64,000 nt of DNA from Aaosphaeria pasadenensis. Lineage: Eukaryota; Ascomycota; Dothideomycetes; Pleosporales. Each line of letters opens with the position of its first letter. The first letter of the stretch is position 1. Where the stretch lies: assembly GCA_022813625.1 (NCBI GenBank), contig JAKLMB010000001.1, positions 186,001-250,000 of the forward strand. Direction: 5' to 3'. Under the pieces are notes generated by a model, which had not been told where the DNA came from, ran no database searches, and saw nothing but the letters and a program-made list of their open reading frames with translations. The translations under genes and the position numbers were made by a program. Shown piece after piece: positions 1-10,242 of this stretch.

Positions 1-16
1 TGACTACTCGACCCTT

Positions 17-775
17 ATGAACTTGGAGCTCATCCACACAGAACAAGAAATGACATACAGAATTCTGAACAAGGAGCCTGTTCCGAACATCCTGCAACAG
101 GAACAAACCAATCTGGAACTAGTAGACCAGTCGGACCCTTATGGCAGTGACAGCAGTGACTCGGTCCGAACGGATGAGTCCAAGAGGGCGATGCAATACG
201 ACATCGACTATGCATGGGAACTGATCGCATCCACCGTACGCATGATCTATAGAGAGGCGTATAAAACGAAAATGATAGTTGAAAAACTTCAAATACTGTC
301 CGATGAGGTAATAACGTCAGTCGGAACGCTCGAGTTGATGCAATGGAACATGGAGCAAGCGCAGAAGGACGACCCGGTCAACGCGCACATTGGCCTCCAC
401 GAGAAGATCATCCTATACTGGTACAGCCGCCTGGAGCAGTACCAGGTCCTCCTCAAGTTCTGCGACTTCGTCCAGGAGAGCATCAAGAAGCAAGTCCATC
501 TCAAGGCCAAGGTCCAGGACTCCTACTTCCAGATGGTGCGTGGGGCTGCCAAGAAGGGCACGGAGATAATCCAGGAGACAGCCAGAGGCTGGATCGCGTA
601 CCTGAGACGGGGCGGACGTGCGGCCATCAAGGCGCAGATCCGCTGGGGTCCTTGGAGCGATGAGCTCAGGAAGATCATCCCGGACGACGATGTCCATTTC
701 TACGCTGGCGAGTACGTCGACTCGTACATCGATTCGCTGGAGGGGATTCTGAAGGTCAAGGTCGGGAAGAAATGA
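17..775 (+). CDS. Unrecognised 252-residue protein, possibly the last exon of a longer gene
   Basis: I do not recognise this protein. The N-terminal third is polar, with an acidic Ser/Asp-rich patch near residues 38-55. Residues 60-150 look largely helical, with many charged and leucine positions. The C-terminal 80 residues are basic and then acidic, with a conserved-looking stretch containing WIAYLRRGG and IRWGPWSDEL. No signal peptide or membrane segment is visible. The frame stays open from the ATG back to the first base of the window, so upstream exons may lie outside it. Codon use looks coding, especially from base 340 onward. The stop is followed by about 660 bases without a gene, and the next gene converges from the minus strand. 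Gene reality is fairly likely; function is unknown. Confidence 0.55.
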   Translation: MNLELIHTEQEMTYRILNKEPVPNILQQEQTNLELVDQSDPYGSDSSDSVRTDESKRAMQYDIDYAWELIASTVRMIYREAYKTKMIVEKLQILSDEVITSVGTLELMQWNMEQAQKDDPVNAHIGLHEKIILYWYSRLEQYQVLLKFCDFVQESIKKQVHLKAKVQDSYFQMVRGAAKKGTEIIQETARGWIAYLRRGGRAAIKAQIRWGPWSDELRKIIPDDDVHFYAGEYVDSYIDSLEGILKVKVGKK

Positions 776-1437
776 ATGCATATCATAAGCCATTCGGCGG
801 TTCTTGGGAAATGGATTCTGACACTCTCTTTGGGGAAGTTTTAGAAGGGTTGGCCGGCAGTAGGGCTGTAGCCATGTATAGAAATCGAATTGAAAGTCAG
901 TGGGTGGTGAAACGCGAGCATACATGATCAATGTGGAATCACAGCATAGGGCTACTGAATGATCGGTTTTCGCTCGTCAATTCCTCGATTGAATAGAAAG
1001 TTGATTGTCGCCTCTGGGAGTTTCTCGTAGTAAAAGTGACAACAGAGCAAGTGGCTAGAAGACCTAATATCAACGAAATCCTCATGTCATGAAAAGCATT
1101 AGACCAATCGTTCGCCCAGAAAGCTTTCGCATTAAGAAAAGGAAGAAAAAGGAACACTTCCCGTGATCGCCCCGACCAAAATGAAATTGCCCACTGTGGA
1201 TATCTTAAGCTACAGAGAAAAAATAATTATGAAGGAAAAAAAAGGGGAAGAACCAAGTCCAGAGCACCAAGCCCACCGAGCAGAAGTGAAAAGAGAGGAG
1301 AAGTGAAAAGAAATAGAGACAGAGAGTGTGTTTATAGGTGTTCTCGTTATTCAGGTAGAATCATGCCCAGAAAATATGCGAATTGCATATATCAGAAAGG
1401 TCCAGAGAGCAGTGAGCGGTATAGACAGTTGGCGTCT
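776..1437. other. Intergenic, between two convergent genes
   Basis: This stretch of about 660 bases holds the 3' flank of the unknown gene on the left and of the DUF3602 gene on the right. Only short frames without family resemblance are present. There is an A-rich patch at about 1216-1250 that could belong to a 3' end signal. I see no RNA gene or repeat. Confidence 0.6.
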
Positions 1438-2070
1438 TCACTTCTTCTGGCTCTGTCCATTGTTCTGGTGACCACCACCCAGGTTCTTGATGAAGTCCTT
1501 GCCCTTGGCAGCGAGACCCTTCACATCCTCAGCAGCGTTGGAGCCCCTCCTGGCCTCATCGCTCTTCCGCCTGTTCCTCTCGCGGTTGGCGCGGGCCTCC
1601 TCGGCGGATGGGGCAGCAATGTTGGCAGCACCGCCGCGGCCATAGTGGTGTGGGCCCTCGGGGTCGCGGTGGATGGGCGCATCGACGTCCTGGCTTGCGC
1701 GGGCAATCTCAGGGCGATGGGGGTCGTTGCGCGCAATGTTACCAGTGCCCCCGCGGCCTGTGGTGTAGTGCTCGGCCTTGAGGGTTGGTGTGACGAGGTC
1801 CGCGGGCTGCGTATGTGTAGTGGGGTCGTCGCGACCGATGTTGCCTGCGGGCGAAGGTGTTAATTAGATTGTAGCAAAAGGTTGGAAGTGGTTTTTTTTT
1901 CCTTTCCGAACAGGCTTAAAGAGACATGAAGGAAGAGGATTCGGAAATCGCATGGAAAGAACATGATCTATGAGGTGGTTGGAAGGCGGTTGGATTGACT
2001 TACCAGCTCCTCCGCGGCCATATGAGGCAATGCGCTGAGCGTCTCCGGCGGTGCGGTCGGACATGACCAT
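1438..2070 (-). CDS. DUF3602 / Par32-like protein with GRGG repeats
   Basis: Two exons (2070-2004 and 1844-1438) join to 157 residues. The intron has a GTAAGT donor and a CGCAG acceptor. The protein carries three copies of a glycine-rich motif: SYGRGGAGNI across the splice join, TTGRGGTGNI, and HYGRGGAANI. These are typical of the fungal DUF3602 family, which includes yeast Par32, a phosphoprotein tied to TORC1 and ammonium transport control. The C-terminal part is highly charged and then ends GQSQKK. That the splice restores the first motif supports the model. The Met at 2064 is an alternative start. The leader contains a CAA/CAACAA-rich run just upstream of the ATG. The molecular role in this organism is inferred only from the family; the family is poorly characterised in moulds. 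Confidence 0.85.
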
Positions 2071-2332
2071 GGTGGATAGGAAGGAAGAACAGTCTTTCGA
2101 CGAGGTTGTTATTGTTGTTGTTGAATTTCTTTTAGAGGGGAAGGAAACTGGCGAGGAAATAGTAGTTCGAGTAGTGTGTTGTTGGCTTCCAGAGGTGGGG
2201 AAGTGGATCGATCTTGTTTAGGCGGTTTGGCGGGATTAGTAGAGAAAAAAGCTTTGTTCGAGAAGGTCCCGGAAATGGATGGTGTGATTTGCGCAAGGAC
2301 TGAACAGTCCTCCGTATTGGTAGGTAGAGTTG

Positions 2333-2357
2333 GAGGTAGAGGTAGAGGTAGAGGTAG
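2333..2357. repeat. (GGTAGA)n microsatellite
   Basis: A run of about four near-perfect GGTAGA hexamers on the plus strand, in the presumed promoter region of the DUF3602 gene. Confidence 0.8.
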
Positions 2358-3418
2358 TATCGTAGCTATGCCGGTTAGATTGAGTTGGATCAAATCTTTG
2401 ATGTAATAGAAATAGAGCCAGACAGTCAGACAGTCAGACGGAGACAATGAGGAAGGCGCGTGAGAGTTTTGCAAAGATCTGATGGTTATGACGCGACCGA
2501 CTCAGAGGGGAAGGACAAACTCTTTTAGAGTTGATATATTAATTACCTTTAGTTGGTTATTGACGAAGCAGAGTGACGAGCATCGACCTCCTCAGCGTTC
2601 GCCAAATTCCCACCACTACAATGTACTACGCCCTCTCCATCTTCGTCTTTTTCTTTTGTTGGGCTAGACCGCGACAATACGACTGCAAGCCTTCTGTCGG
2701 TGAGCTTTGCTCGGGTCAAACAGACCAGATTAGTCGATTGCAGCCACGGAGGAATCAATGTTTTCTGAAGGTCAGCGTGACCGATGGGACTTTGCTCTAT
2801 TCGCACAAGGACAATCACCCGGTATGGCGTTTGAGTTCGCGCCCAGGCATGGCATTGGTACTATGGTTCCTTCATGGGCCCAGCAGCAAAGCGCCGACGG
2901 CCACGTGCAACAACATGATTTTGCTGTGCCGTCTTCTTGTTATGCCCATGCCCGTCGGCGGCGGCCGTGGACCTCGGGTTCGCGATTGATTGATTCATCG
3001 ATTGATTCATCGATGACTGATTGAGTAGATTCTGTCTTTCATTGACCAGAGTAGGAAAACCAATTCGGTGCTGCCTGACGCAAAGAATCGCTTCGCTAAT
3101 TGCGGGAGCCTACGCACGCTAATTCGCGCAATCGATCATCCATTTCTTTGCGGAATCATCAATCAGGCACATCTGGGGTACGCGCAATCCAGAGGCCACA
3201 GGACGCGCATGCTGCCGATGACGAATAAACAAGGCATCATTGTTGGACTCGATTGGGTGTTGCGCAAGGGCATTGAATGGGGAGGAAGGGCGAGGGGCGT
3301 CAATTGTCGAACGTCAAGAGCTGAGGGCGAGGGCGAGGGCAAAGACCGGGGCGACGGTAATCGGGAGTTGGAGAGGAAATGGTTTCCTCTTTAAGGACTT
3401 CATTTTGATCTGCCCACT

Positions 3419-3442
3419 CTATCTATCTATCTATCTATCTAC
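3419..3442. repeat. (ATCT)n microsatellite
   Basis: Five perfect ATCT tetramers plus partial units in non-coding sequence. Likely length-polymorphic. Confidence 0.9.
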
Positions 3443-3956
3443 TGCAGTATCTGATCTACATGGGACAGATGGGAATGTTGCTTTTTCCATCCTCTGCAGG
3501 TCCACAAGTCTGCGCTGATAACGGAGATGACAGCGCGATATGACCAGCAACAGACAGTGAGACATTACTCGCTGTGCTGCATCTTTGCATGCAACATACG
3601 GTCATACCTCAGGCACCCATGCATCAATTTAATCTTTGGAAACGCATTCGTTGGAGGGGATTCCCCCGCGCCCCGCCGAGATCTTACATTACAAACTTGA
3701 CTGGGCAATGTATGGGTATTAACCAGAACGACATGGTACGAGGTAACTCAAGGGCAGGGCAAAAAGACAAGGCCCAGGGGATCGGCGGGGAGCATTTGCA
3801 TCTCACGCTCACGCGATTATCATAGATCCAAGCAACGTAGGCGAACGAACCATCTTTCATGAGTCTTTCAACGACATTCCATTCATCGTGTCCATGTCTA
3901 TCTATTGTTACTGTCATCCCCTGCTGCCCTCCTTTGGGAAGAAAACACGAGCATTA

Positions 3957-4253
3957 TCAATCATGACTCCCAACCAACAAGTCATCCAATAATCCTACTA
4001 GTACATACACGATGAACCCAGTCATCCGCAGCAATGCTGCCCGGGATTGCATCGCCTGCCTCGGCACCCCTTGTCGTCGTTGTTGCTGTTCTTCTGTCGT
4101 TTGTTGTTGCCTGATGATCATGGTAACATCTGAGCTAACTCCGAACAGCCCCAAAGACAGGATGACAAGACAGGAAAAGAAAACAGTCAAAGGCCAGAAT
4201 ACTCGACAGCCTCTGAATCCAAAACGCCCATCTAAATGGTTACAAAAACACAT
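3957..4253 (-). CDS. Doubtful small ORF, two hydrophobic segments
   Basis: An ATG-initiated frame of 98 residues. Residues about 17-38 and 76-94 are hydrophobic enough to be membrane helices, with a Gln/Arg-rich linker between them. The sequence before the ATG is a long T-rich run on this strand. I see no TATA-like element, no intron and no recognisable family, so this may be chance. It is listed because no other feature explains the stretch. Confidence 0.15.
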   Translation of the reverse strand: MCFCNHLDGRFGFRGCRVFWPLTVFFSCLVILSLGLFGVSSDVTMIIRQQQTTEEQQQRRQGVPRQAMQSRAALLRMTGFIVYVLVGLLDDLLVGSHD

Positions 4254-4851
4254 GCAGAAGTACAATAAGGAGATAAAAAAAAAATAAAAAAAGTGAAAAT
4301 AAAAAACATGTTCCTGTACAATCCTCCATCAATCGACTCAGAAAGTAAAATTACCAAATCGAGGTCTCATTCAACGCCGCCGTAGATGCTTTACTCCCAA
4401 TACCATAACAAACAAAAACCAAAAAGAAAAGGAGCATATGTCGAACGCCAGTCGGAAAGAGTAATCGAAGACCATGCAGTCTCAAGGTAGAGGTGTAGTC
4501 GTTGGAGGAGATATGATTCGAATGTGTAGGAGAGAGGAAGGCGGTTCATATATGCTCGAGTCGTAAAAGCAATAAGAATATGTCCGTACACGCGAGATTG
4601 CAACGGGTTCGTTCCGAATTGTCTTTGTATGTGGTGTTGCTCTCTCGAATGCAAAACGATGGCGGTCGCTCGTTCTTGTTCCGGAAATGGGAGAAGAAGA
4701 GAGGACGCTATCGGTTTGAACATCCCGGATCGAGTATCGAGGATCCATTGGATGATACACACCTAAAGAAATGGTTAGAGAAACATCGAGGAGGATTGCA
4801 AGAGAAAATAAATCCAAACGTACAATAATGGTAGCTATCAAGGAATGACAT
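4254..4851. other. Gene-free; 3' flank of the 57-codon microgene
   Basis: An A/T-rich tract at about 4274-4310 and several short overlapping frames on both strands. The stretch lies downstream of the minus-strand microgene that ends at 4852 and probably includes its 3' untranslated region. Nothing else can be supported. Confidence 0.45.
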
Positions 4852-5025
4852 CTATCCTCCGTCCCGTGGCTGGGCTTCATCGCCCGCCATGGCTAGCAGC
4901 CTGCTTGTGGACGATGATGAAGTTGACGACAACATCGATGATGTGAGTCTTTTGTTTGGTGCTCCTCCGTCTCGAGGCTGGGGGTCGTTGCCGTAGGTTT
5001 GGGGCTCGAGGATTTCAAGTCTCAT
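4852..5025 (-). CDS. Candidate microprotein with a duplicated QPRDGG motif
   Basis: A 57-residue frame starting at the ATG at 5025, preceded by a pyrimidine-rich leader ending in CCATCATG. The protein contains NDPQPRDGG near the middle and AQPRDGG as its very last residues. They are separated by a Ser/Thr-rich spacer. The two copies are also visible in DNA as an imperfect 27-base repeat (4856-4882 and 4962-4988), so the C-terminal copy looks like an internal duplication. There is no signal peptide and no cysteine. I do not recognise a family. A similar DP...RDGG string occurs in the candidate microgene at 6529-6722 on the same strand. Gene reality is plausible but unproven. Confidence 0.35.
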   Translation of the reverse strand: MRLEILEPQTYGNDPQPRDGGAPNKRLTSSMLSSTSSSSTSRLLAMAGDEAQPRDGG

Positions 5026-6528
5026 GATGGAAAGGGTGGTGATGGAGATAGTTATATCGTTCAGGTGAATAATGGTTGCTATGGCCTGAGGCAGAGGATA
5101 CGAGCAGTGGCTGAAGTGTGTAATGCAGTCAATCAATTATGTGGATGGCAGAAGAGGCTGATTGCGAGGTTGAAGGTAGGTTGAATTGATGTCTTAAACT
5201 ATTGTGATGGTGCTATGGGTAGAATATATGTACAGCTCGGAGGCCTACCAGCACTACCGGGGTCCCGTAAAGCCACAGCCATTATGACTGGAGAATGCCT
5301 CATTGAACCTGTTACCAGCTTCAGGAACATGCCATCATAGTTGCCTGAGTTGCCTGTTCATGGCGTATGACACAGAATGGTAGGCAACTCGAGACTACAA
5401 GCTTCACCAGCGGTGTCGAAAGAGGAAACAGGGGCCAGCACCGCCCTAGAGGGATGGGCGAATGAGGAGGAAGGGCTATTGAGGCTCATCCTGGAGTAGG
5501 ACAGGTAATTGCAGGCTGCCAAACGATCTAATGGCCTTCCAGAAGAACGAAGAACCCCAATCTGCTGGGGTGTAATCGAACTTCGAGTCACCGGCGTTGG
5601 GGCTTGAGATGGTTCAATGATGGGTTTTGTGGCTGAGGCCCACCGGCCCAGGCAGAAAACCAGGCGGAAGACTTGAGGCACCCACCAGTTTGCGAGTGAG
5701 TAGTTGACCGGTAGCGGATGAGGTCAGGACTCGAGTAGGAGTAGTAGTCATAATGGTTGTTGTAGTGGACGAGTACATGGTTCGTTGCCTATTTTCCCGA
5801 GGATTCCCAGCTCTTGGTGACGAGATAGGTTTAGCTGGTATTTGCGCGGCTGTGCAAGGCTTCCTCGCTCGGTGGCTCGAAAAAATCATAAGGGAGCGGA
5901 AGGTCCTCCGTTTTCTGCTTTCCAGCTCTCTACCGGTATGACTCTAAACAACGAATAATAATGACAAGATGCTGTCTGTCTCTTTTGGACCAAGAAAGAA
6001 GAAGAAACACAGCCCGTGCTTGTCGTTGCGATAAGGAACCATCATCATCATCCCTTTCGAATTGTTGTTGATGGTTGATTTGGTCGATTTGGCGCTGCGC
6101 CCAGTTGCCGACTTCTCGATCGGGTTTATCGATATCGATAGCAGGTGGTTATCGATTGTGCTGAACGCCCTGGTCGCACCAGCGCCTCCACCATTGTCGC
6201 ATTGGCTTCGCATACCTCTGCTCCAAACCCATCCTATCTCATTCGGTTGTCCACTACTTTCTTTGTTTGATGGTTTTTTTGTTGATCTTTCGAGGGGAAA
6301 GAAAAATAGAGGGAAGGAGAGAGATAGGTTCATGGGTCCAAGGAGAGATGATCGGCCCGGTGCCAGACGTGATGGTGCCGCGATGGTGAATTGGTCCTCA
6401 AACATTGATGCAGAAGAGCAGTAAAGCCGAAACTCCGAGACAAAACGTATAAAGCACCAGGGATGGGACTTCAGGGAGTGGTGGTGGTCGTAATGGTCGT
6501 GGTTGAAGGGGGAAGCGGAATTGGTGAT
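5026..6528. other. Gene-free or undetermined region between two microgenes
   Basis: The right part probably holds the 3' untranslated region of the 6529-6722 gene, and the left part the promoter and leader of the 4852-5025 gene. Two frames look slightly protein-like. One runs on the plus strand at 5753-5941 (62 residues, a helical-looking basic C-terminal half, with a GTATGA donor-like site at its end). The other runs on the minus strand at 5614-5889 (91 residues, Ser/Thr-rich). They overlap in antisense, so at most one is real, and I cannot choose. Confidence 0.35.
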
Positions 6529-6722
6529 TCACAATTCGGTATATTCCTCAGTTGGTCTATAGATACACAGCCATATCAGTAAGGTCAATTGCTTCATAGC
6601 GGTGGGAATTGGTAGTCTGAATAGGTGATTACTTACCGATATCCACCATCTCGGCTTTCGTGTCCAGGATCACCATTCTTAGGTGAGTAGCCGTTTGAAA
6701 GCATGCTATTGGTTGACTGCAT
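6529..6722 (-). CDS. Candidate two-exon 37-residue microprotein
   Basis: Exon 1 (6722-6637) ends at a GTAAGT donor, and exon 2 (6556-6529) follows a CTGAT-like branch site and a TATAG acceptor. Together they make 114 nt, which is 37 codons plus TGA. The protein is polar, contains NGDPGHESRDGGYR, and ends in TEEYTEL. If the intron is retained, translation stops one codon after the donor. Upstream, the strand shows two TATATAAA boxes about 170-190 bases before the ATG, a pyrimidine/CA-rich leader and a good ATG context (ATCACCATG). The promoter-leader-ATG-intron architecture is like that of a well-expressed fungal gene, which is why I list such a short frame. No family is recognised. Confidence 0.4.
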
Positions 6723-6890
6723 GGTGATGATCCTTGTGTGTCGAAATGGAAGATTTGGTCTTCAAGGTTGATGTATAGAAGAAGAAGAAGTGTTGATAAT
6801 GGTGTTGCCGTCTGGTAGAAAGACAGCAGTACGGTAGCTTTGACTTGTTGTATTTGTTTCTGGATCTCTAAGTGCTCTTCTTATAGGAAC

Positions 6891-6910
6891 TTTATATATT
6901 TATTTATATA
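6891..6910 (-). promoter_or_regulatory. TATA-like boxes upstream of the 37-codon microgene
   Basis: Read on the minus strand, TATATAAA occurs twice (6903-6910 and 6891-6898), about 170-190 bases before the ATG at 6722. The leader between them and the ATG is rich in CA and CTT. This is the clearest TATA arrangement I noticed in the window. Confidence 0.4.
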
Positions 6911-9900
6911 TACACATTTCATGGTTGAACCTCCAAGCTCTGGATCTCAAGCACCCCACTGGCAGTCCCGGATCAACGCACAGAGAAGAGGGCGCCGGCA
7001 AGGACCATGGCACATGCGTGGGACTTGTCAACCTGCTTCTCTGGCCAAGTCAGACTCAGGCACGCGCACTGAGCGATGAATGCTCACACAAAGGGAGCCC
7101 CGGACGGCGACCGTAAATGGAGGGCAACTTCTTCTCGACTTGACCCTGTTTATGGTGGGCCAGACCAATCAGGCCTCTTACGAACAGGCCCGCTTCACTT
7201 TCCGGCGTCTCAAGCAGGAGTCCGCCTTCACAAGTATTTCCTTTTTTGCTGACCATGACGTGAGCAGGTTGACTTCGTGTAGTGCGTAGCGTGTAGGGAA
7301 GAGGTAGCGACAATGTTGAAGGTACAGCGTTGGGACGAGTATCTAGTGACGAGTTGGATGGGGGATCTAAACGCGCCTCACGAATTGATACGACAGTATC
7401 ACCAGTCACAGCCATCCATCATCATCATTAACTACCATCCTTGTCTACCACTCTTGAGCCTTGCCACATCCCCCTTCGCCCCTAATCACAATTGCCTACC
7501 AATTACTACACATTCTACTGGGTAGATATAATAGTAACCCATACCATAACCTTCTGGAACATCGCTGTGACGTGAAGCTCGGATGCGGCTGTGCTTCCGC
7601 GCCCAAAGCGTTTGTTCGGCCACAGTGGCTCTTCAGACGTGGCTAATGGATGGATAGGCCAGGAAATGGGCCGGCCGAGCATAGTAATTTGCCCTGTCTC
7701 ATTGTAGAGTCGTAGACCACAACAATTACTTACACGGTACTAGGTACGAGGTAGTAACTAGTGACTGTCTGTCCTTCTGGAAACAGGTCATAGATCAAGG
7801 ACGTGTCAGACTGCAAGGACATACCATAGCCGACGAGACTTTGTGAATAGAGCCGCCGCTCGCCTATCATTCCGTGCGACTTTTGTTCAGTTATGACGCT
7901 CTGTTTCATCCCTTTTCAGTCCCAACAGCTGTAAACACATGTGTACGCGAAACAATGGCATCTGAGAGGTGCAATTCATACACACAACGCCCTCTCATCT
8001 AGTAACCCATTTGCCCGCTGCGCCCCCCCGACGCCCTCTCTCCCGTTACACAAGCAACAACACTACCTGACAGTTAGACTATCTGTGAACTGAGATCGCA
8101 GGCGAGGCACGAAACATGATGCCTTATGTCGTCCTCCTAAACAACTATTTGCCGTGCCGTGTGTTTTTCAGCACTGCCCTCATCCTGCTCCTCCGTCGAA
8201 TCAAGATGATGCAAATGACACGACTGAAAGCTCTGCTCACCCCAATATTGCTTTTCCCTCCTATGAACTGATCGTGAGGCTTCAAGACGTCCTCCAGGAA
8301 GGGAGCGAGTGTCCTCCAGAGGATGAACGCGTCAAGGGGCTGCGCAACCATTATTCCTGAGTCACAGGACGGACCGAGTGATGAGTCCCTTTGCCCTCCT
8401 TCGTCCAATGTCTAGGCAGATGTCTGCTTCGTATTTCGCGATTGATTGCATTATTCACCTAATCAAGATTTACTTCCTCTAACGGTGGCCTGTGATTGCA
8501 ATGACTGTCTGGGTTTCCACAATTCAGTGGTCCGCCCGACCGCAGCTGGCGATCTCAACTTCAACCGCCTCCAAGCAATCTGAGCTTTTCAGCCCTGACG
8601 TCTCAGGTCAAGCTTGGTGGACCCTCTATCCGCCCGTGACGCGAGAGTGCCCTAACACTGTCGTGTCGCTGCCAGGACCCGGAGGTACCCGCCCACGGCA
8701 CCGTCCAGACTGGCTTCACACAGTCTGCCACAAAGAAGGGAGAAGCAAGCAGCCCTGGGGGAGCTGAGAGAGATTACTAATGCCTGGAAGCACATGATCT
8801 GGGTGCGGTATTGACGTGGCTCAACTCGACATCGCTCTACTGGTACGAGTAATTACTGCTCATATGCACTTCTCCTTTGCTGTCGTGGCTGGTGCGTCGA
8901 ACGTCATGTTAAGCTTAATGTTCCATTCAGGGTCCCGGCGTGGGCGCGTATCGCATTGCATCTATTTGCGGCACATGAATGCTCTCCTACCTCTACATAC
9001 GGCATAGCATCAGGACGAAACGTGTACGCCTTCCCGCACGTGTTGAGAATGTGGAAAACAACATCACCTTCTCTATCTGGCGTTGCAACCAGCTGCCGAG
9101 CGAGTCACGTGGGATTGCATTCATCATCCTCGGAGCGGTAGATGATGTAACGTACTGTGTACGTACAGTTACATGCTCTGCAACATACACTTACCGCCTT
9201 TTCCTACCCGAGATTCAGGTGAAGACTCCCGCAAGCGCCGAGGTGGCCAAGTGTTGAGATTCAATTGTGGGATGATTGGTGAGAACGGCGTCTCATGTAT
9301 TGGTACGAGATACACCGTTGTTCGGTCGAGGCCACCTCTCTGGGAAGTATCTTGTGATCGTTGGAAAGCTCCAAAGCCACGGTTGGTTGATAAAAAAACT
9401 GTGTAGGTCTTTGCAATTGTAATCTACGAACACTTGTGTCATATGGCGATGGAATGAACTGTGCTATTTCGAAGTGAAGTGAAAAGAAATAACGACAAAT
9501 TACAGAGACATCACCTGCCACGATAATCAAACAGCCCGATTTGAAGCATACCTGTAAGGTCACTGTCGAAATGACTTGTACTCGCACGAAAGGTGGGATA
9601 CTCGGCAACCCCAGAGACCCGCGGGAGCGGAACGGGCAGCAAGCAGCACCAACCCAGGGTGCCAGGCTCATTTTGCGGGGGAGGCAAGGGGTCAATCAAT
9701 TACTAGACGGCCCAATATCTCCCTTGTACGGAGAAGAGACTGTAGTTACACACGATATGGGTACGACAAATCTCATTAATAAATATTGTAACAACAAATC
9801 TCCTACGTGAACTTATGGAGTATGCTGTCTTTACTCACTCAATCTTTTGCAATTGCGATTGATCAACTTGTTTCCGGGGTAGACGGGATCTTCACTATCG

Positions 9901-10242
9901 AAAAAGGGTAAAGTCCTTAGCAGCCACTCCATGCCAATACAGCCTGCGGCGTAGGGCATGTGGTCGATGAATGGCTGGACGCAGAACAAGCAGCCAATAC
10001 TCTTGCGAGATCCAACTATTCAGGAACAGATCAGTTCTAGTTCTGATAGATTAACCCCCTCGCCCGCTCCTCGTCCTTTGCCTCCGACCTTCGTCTCTTT
10101 CTTGCACTCCATCCAAAGATTTCTCGAGTAGAACCGAATCGAAGTGTTGGACGTGAAGCTGTCGCTGCAATACATTATCACCTTAGAAGATAGAATCAAG
10201 GTCTGAACGTCGAGTCTCAGATCAACTTTCACAATCATCATC
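6911..10242. other. Long gene-free stretch
   Basis: About 3.3 kb with no supported gene. Frames of 60-140 codons occur on both strands, for instance 8154-8360 (plus) and 9261-9695 (minus). None shows splice structure, a family motif or a convincing start context. The last few hundred bases should hold the promoter of the CFEM gene at 10243. No RNA gene, transposon end or long repeat was seen. Confidence 0.5.

Larger units (their letters stand above)
2071..3956. other. Long gene-free stretch including the DUF3602 promoter
   Basis: About 1.9 kb without a supported gene. The first 400-500 bases are presumably the promoter and leader of the DUF3602 gene on the minus strand. Open frames of 60-140 codons occur on both strands, but they lack splice logic and family resemblance, and several begin at non-ATG codons. 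Two simple repeats lie here, listed separately. Confidence 0.5.

Noticed and set aside
1303..1863. 186-codon plus-strand frame
   Set aside because: It is antisense to exon 2 of the DUF3602 gene. The glycine-rich codons of that gene create open frames on the opposite strand.
5944..6405. 153-codon minus-strand frame
   Set aside because: Low-complexity Phe/Leu/Ser composition and runs of Met and Asn. It lies downstream of the 37-codon microgene and is more likely untranslated sequence.
8154..8360. 68-codon plus-strand frame with a plausible C-terminal look
   Set aside because: No upstream exon can be joined in frame, and the opposite strand is equally open. Left unannotated.
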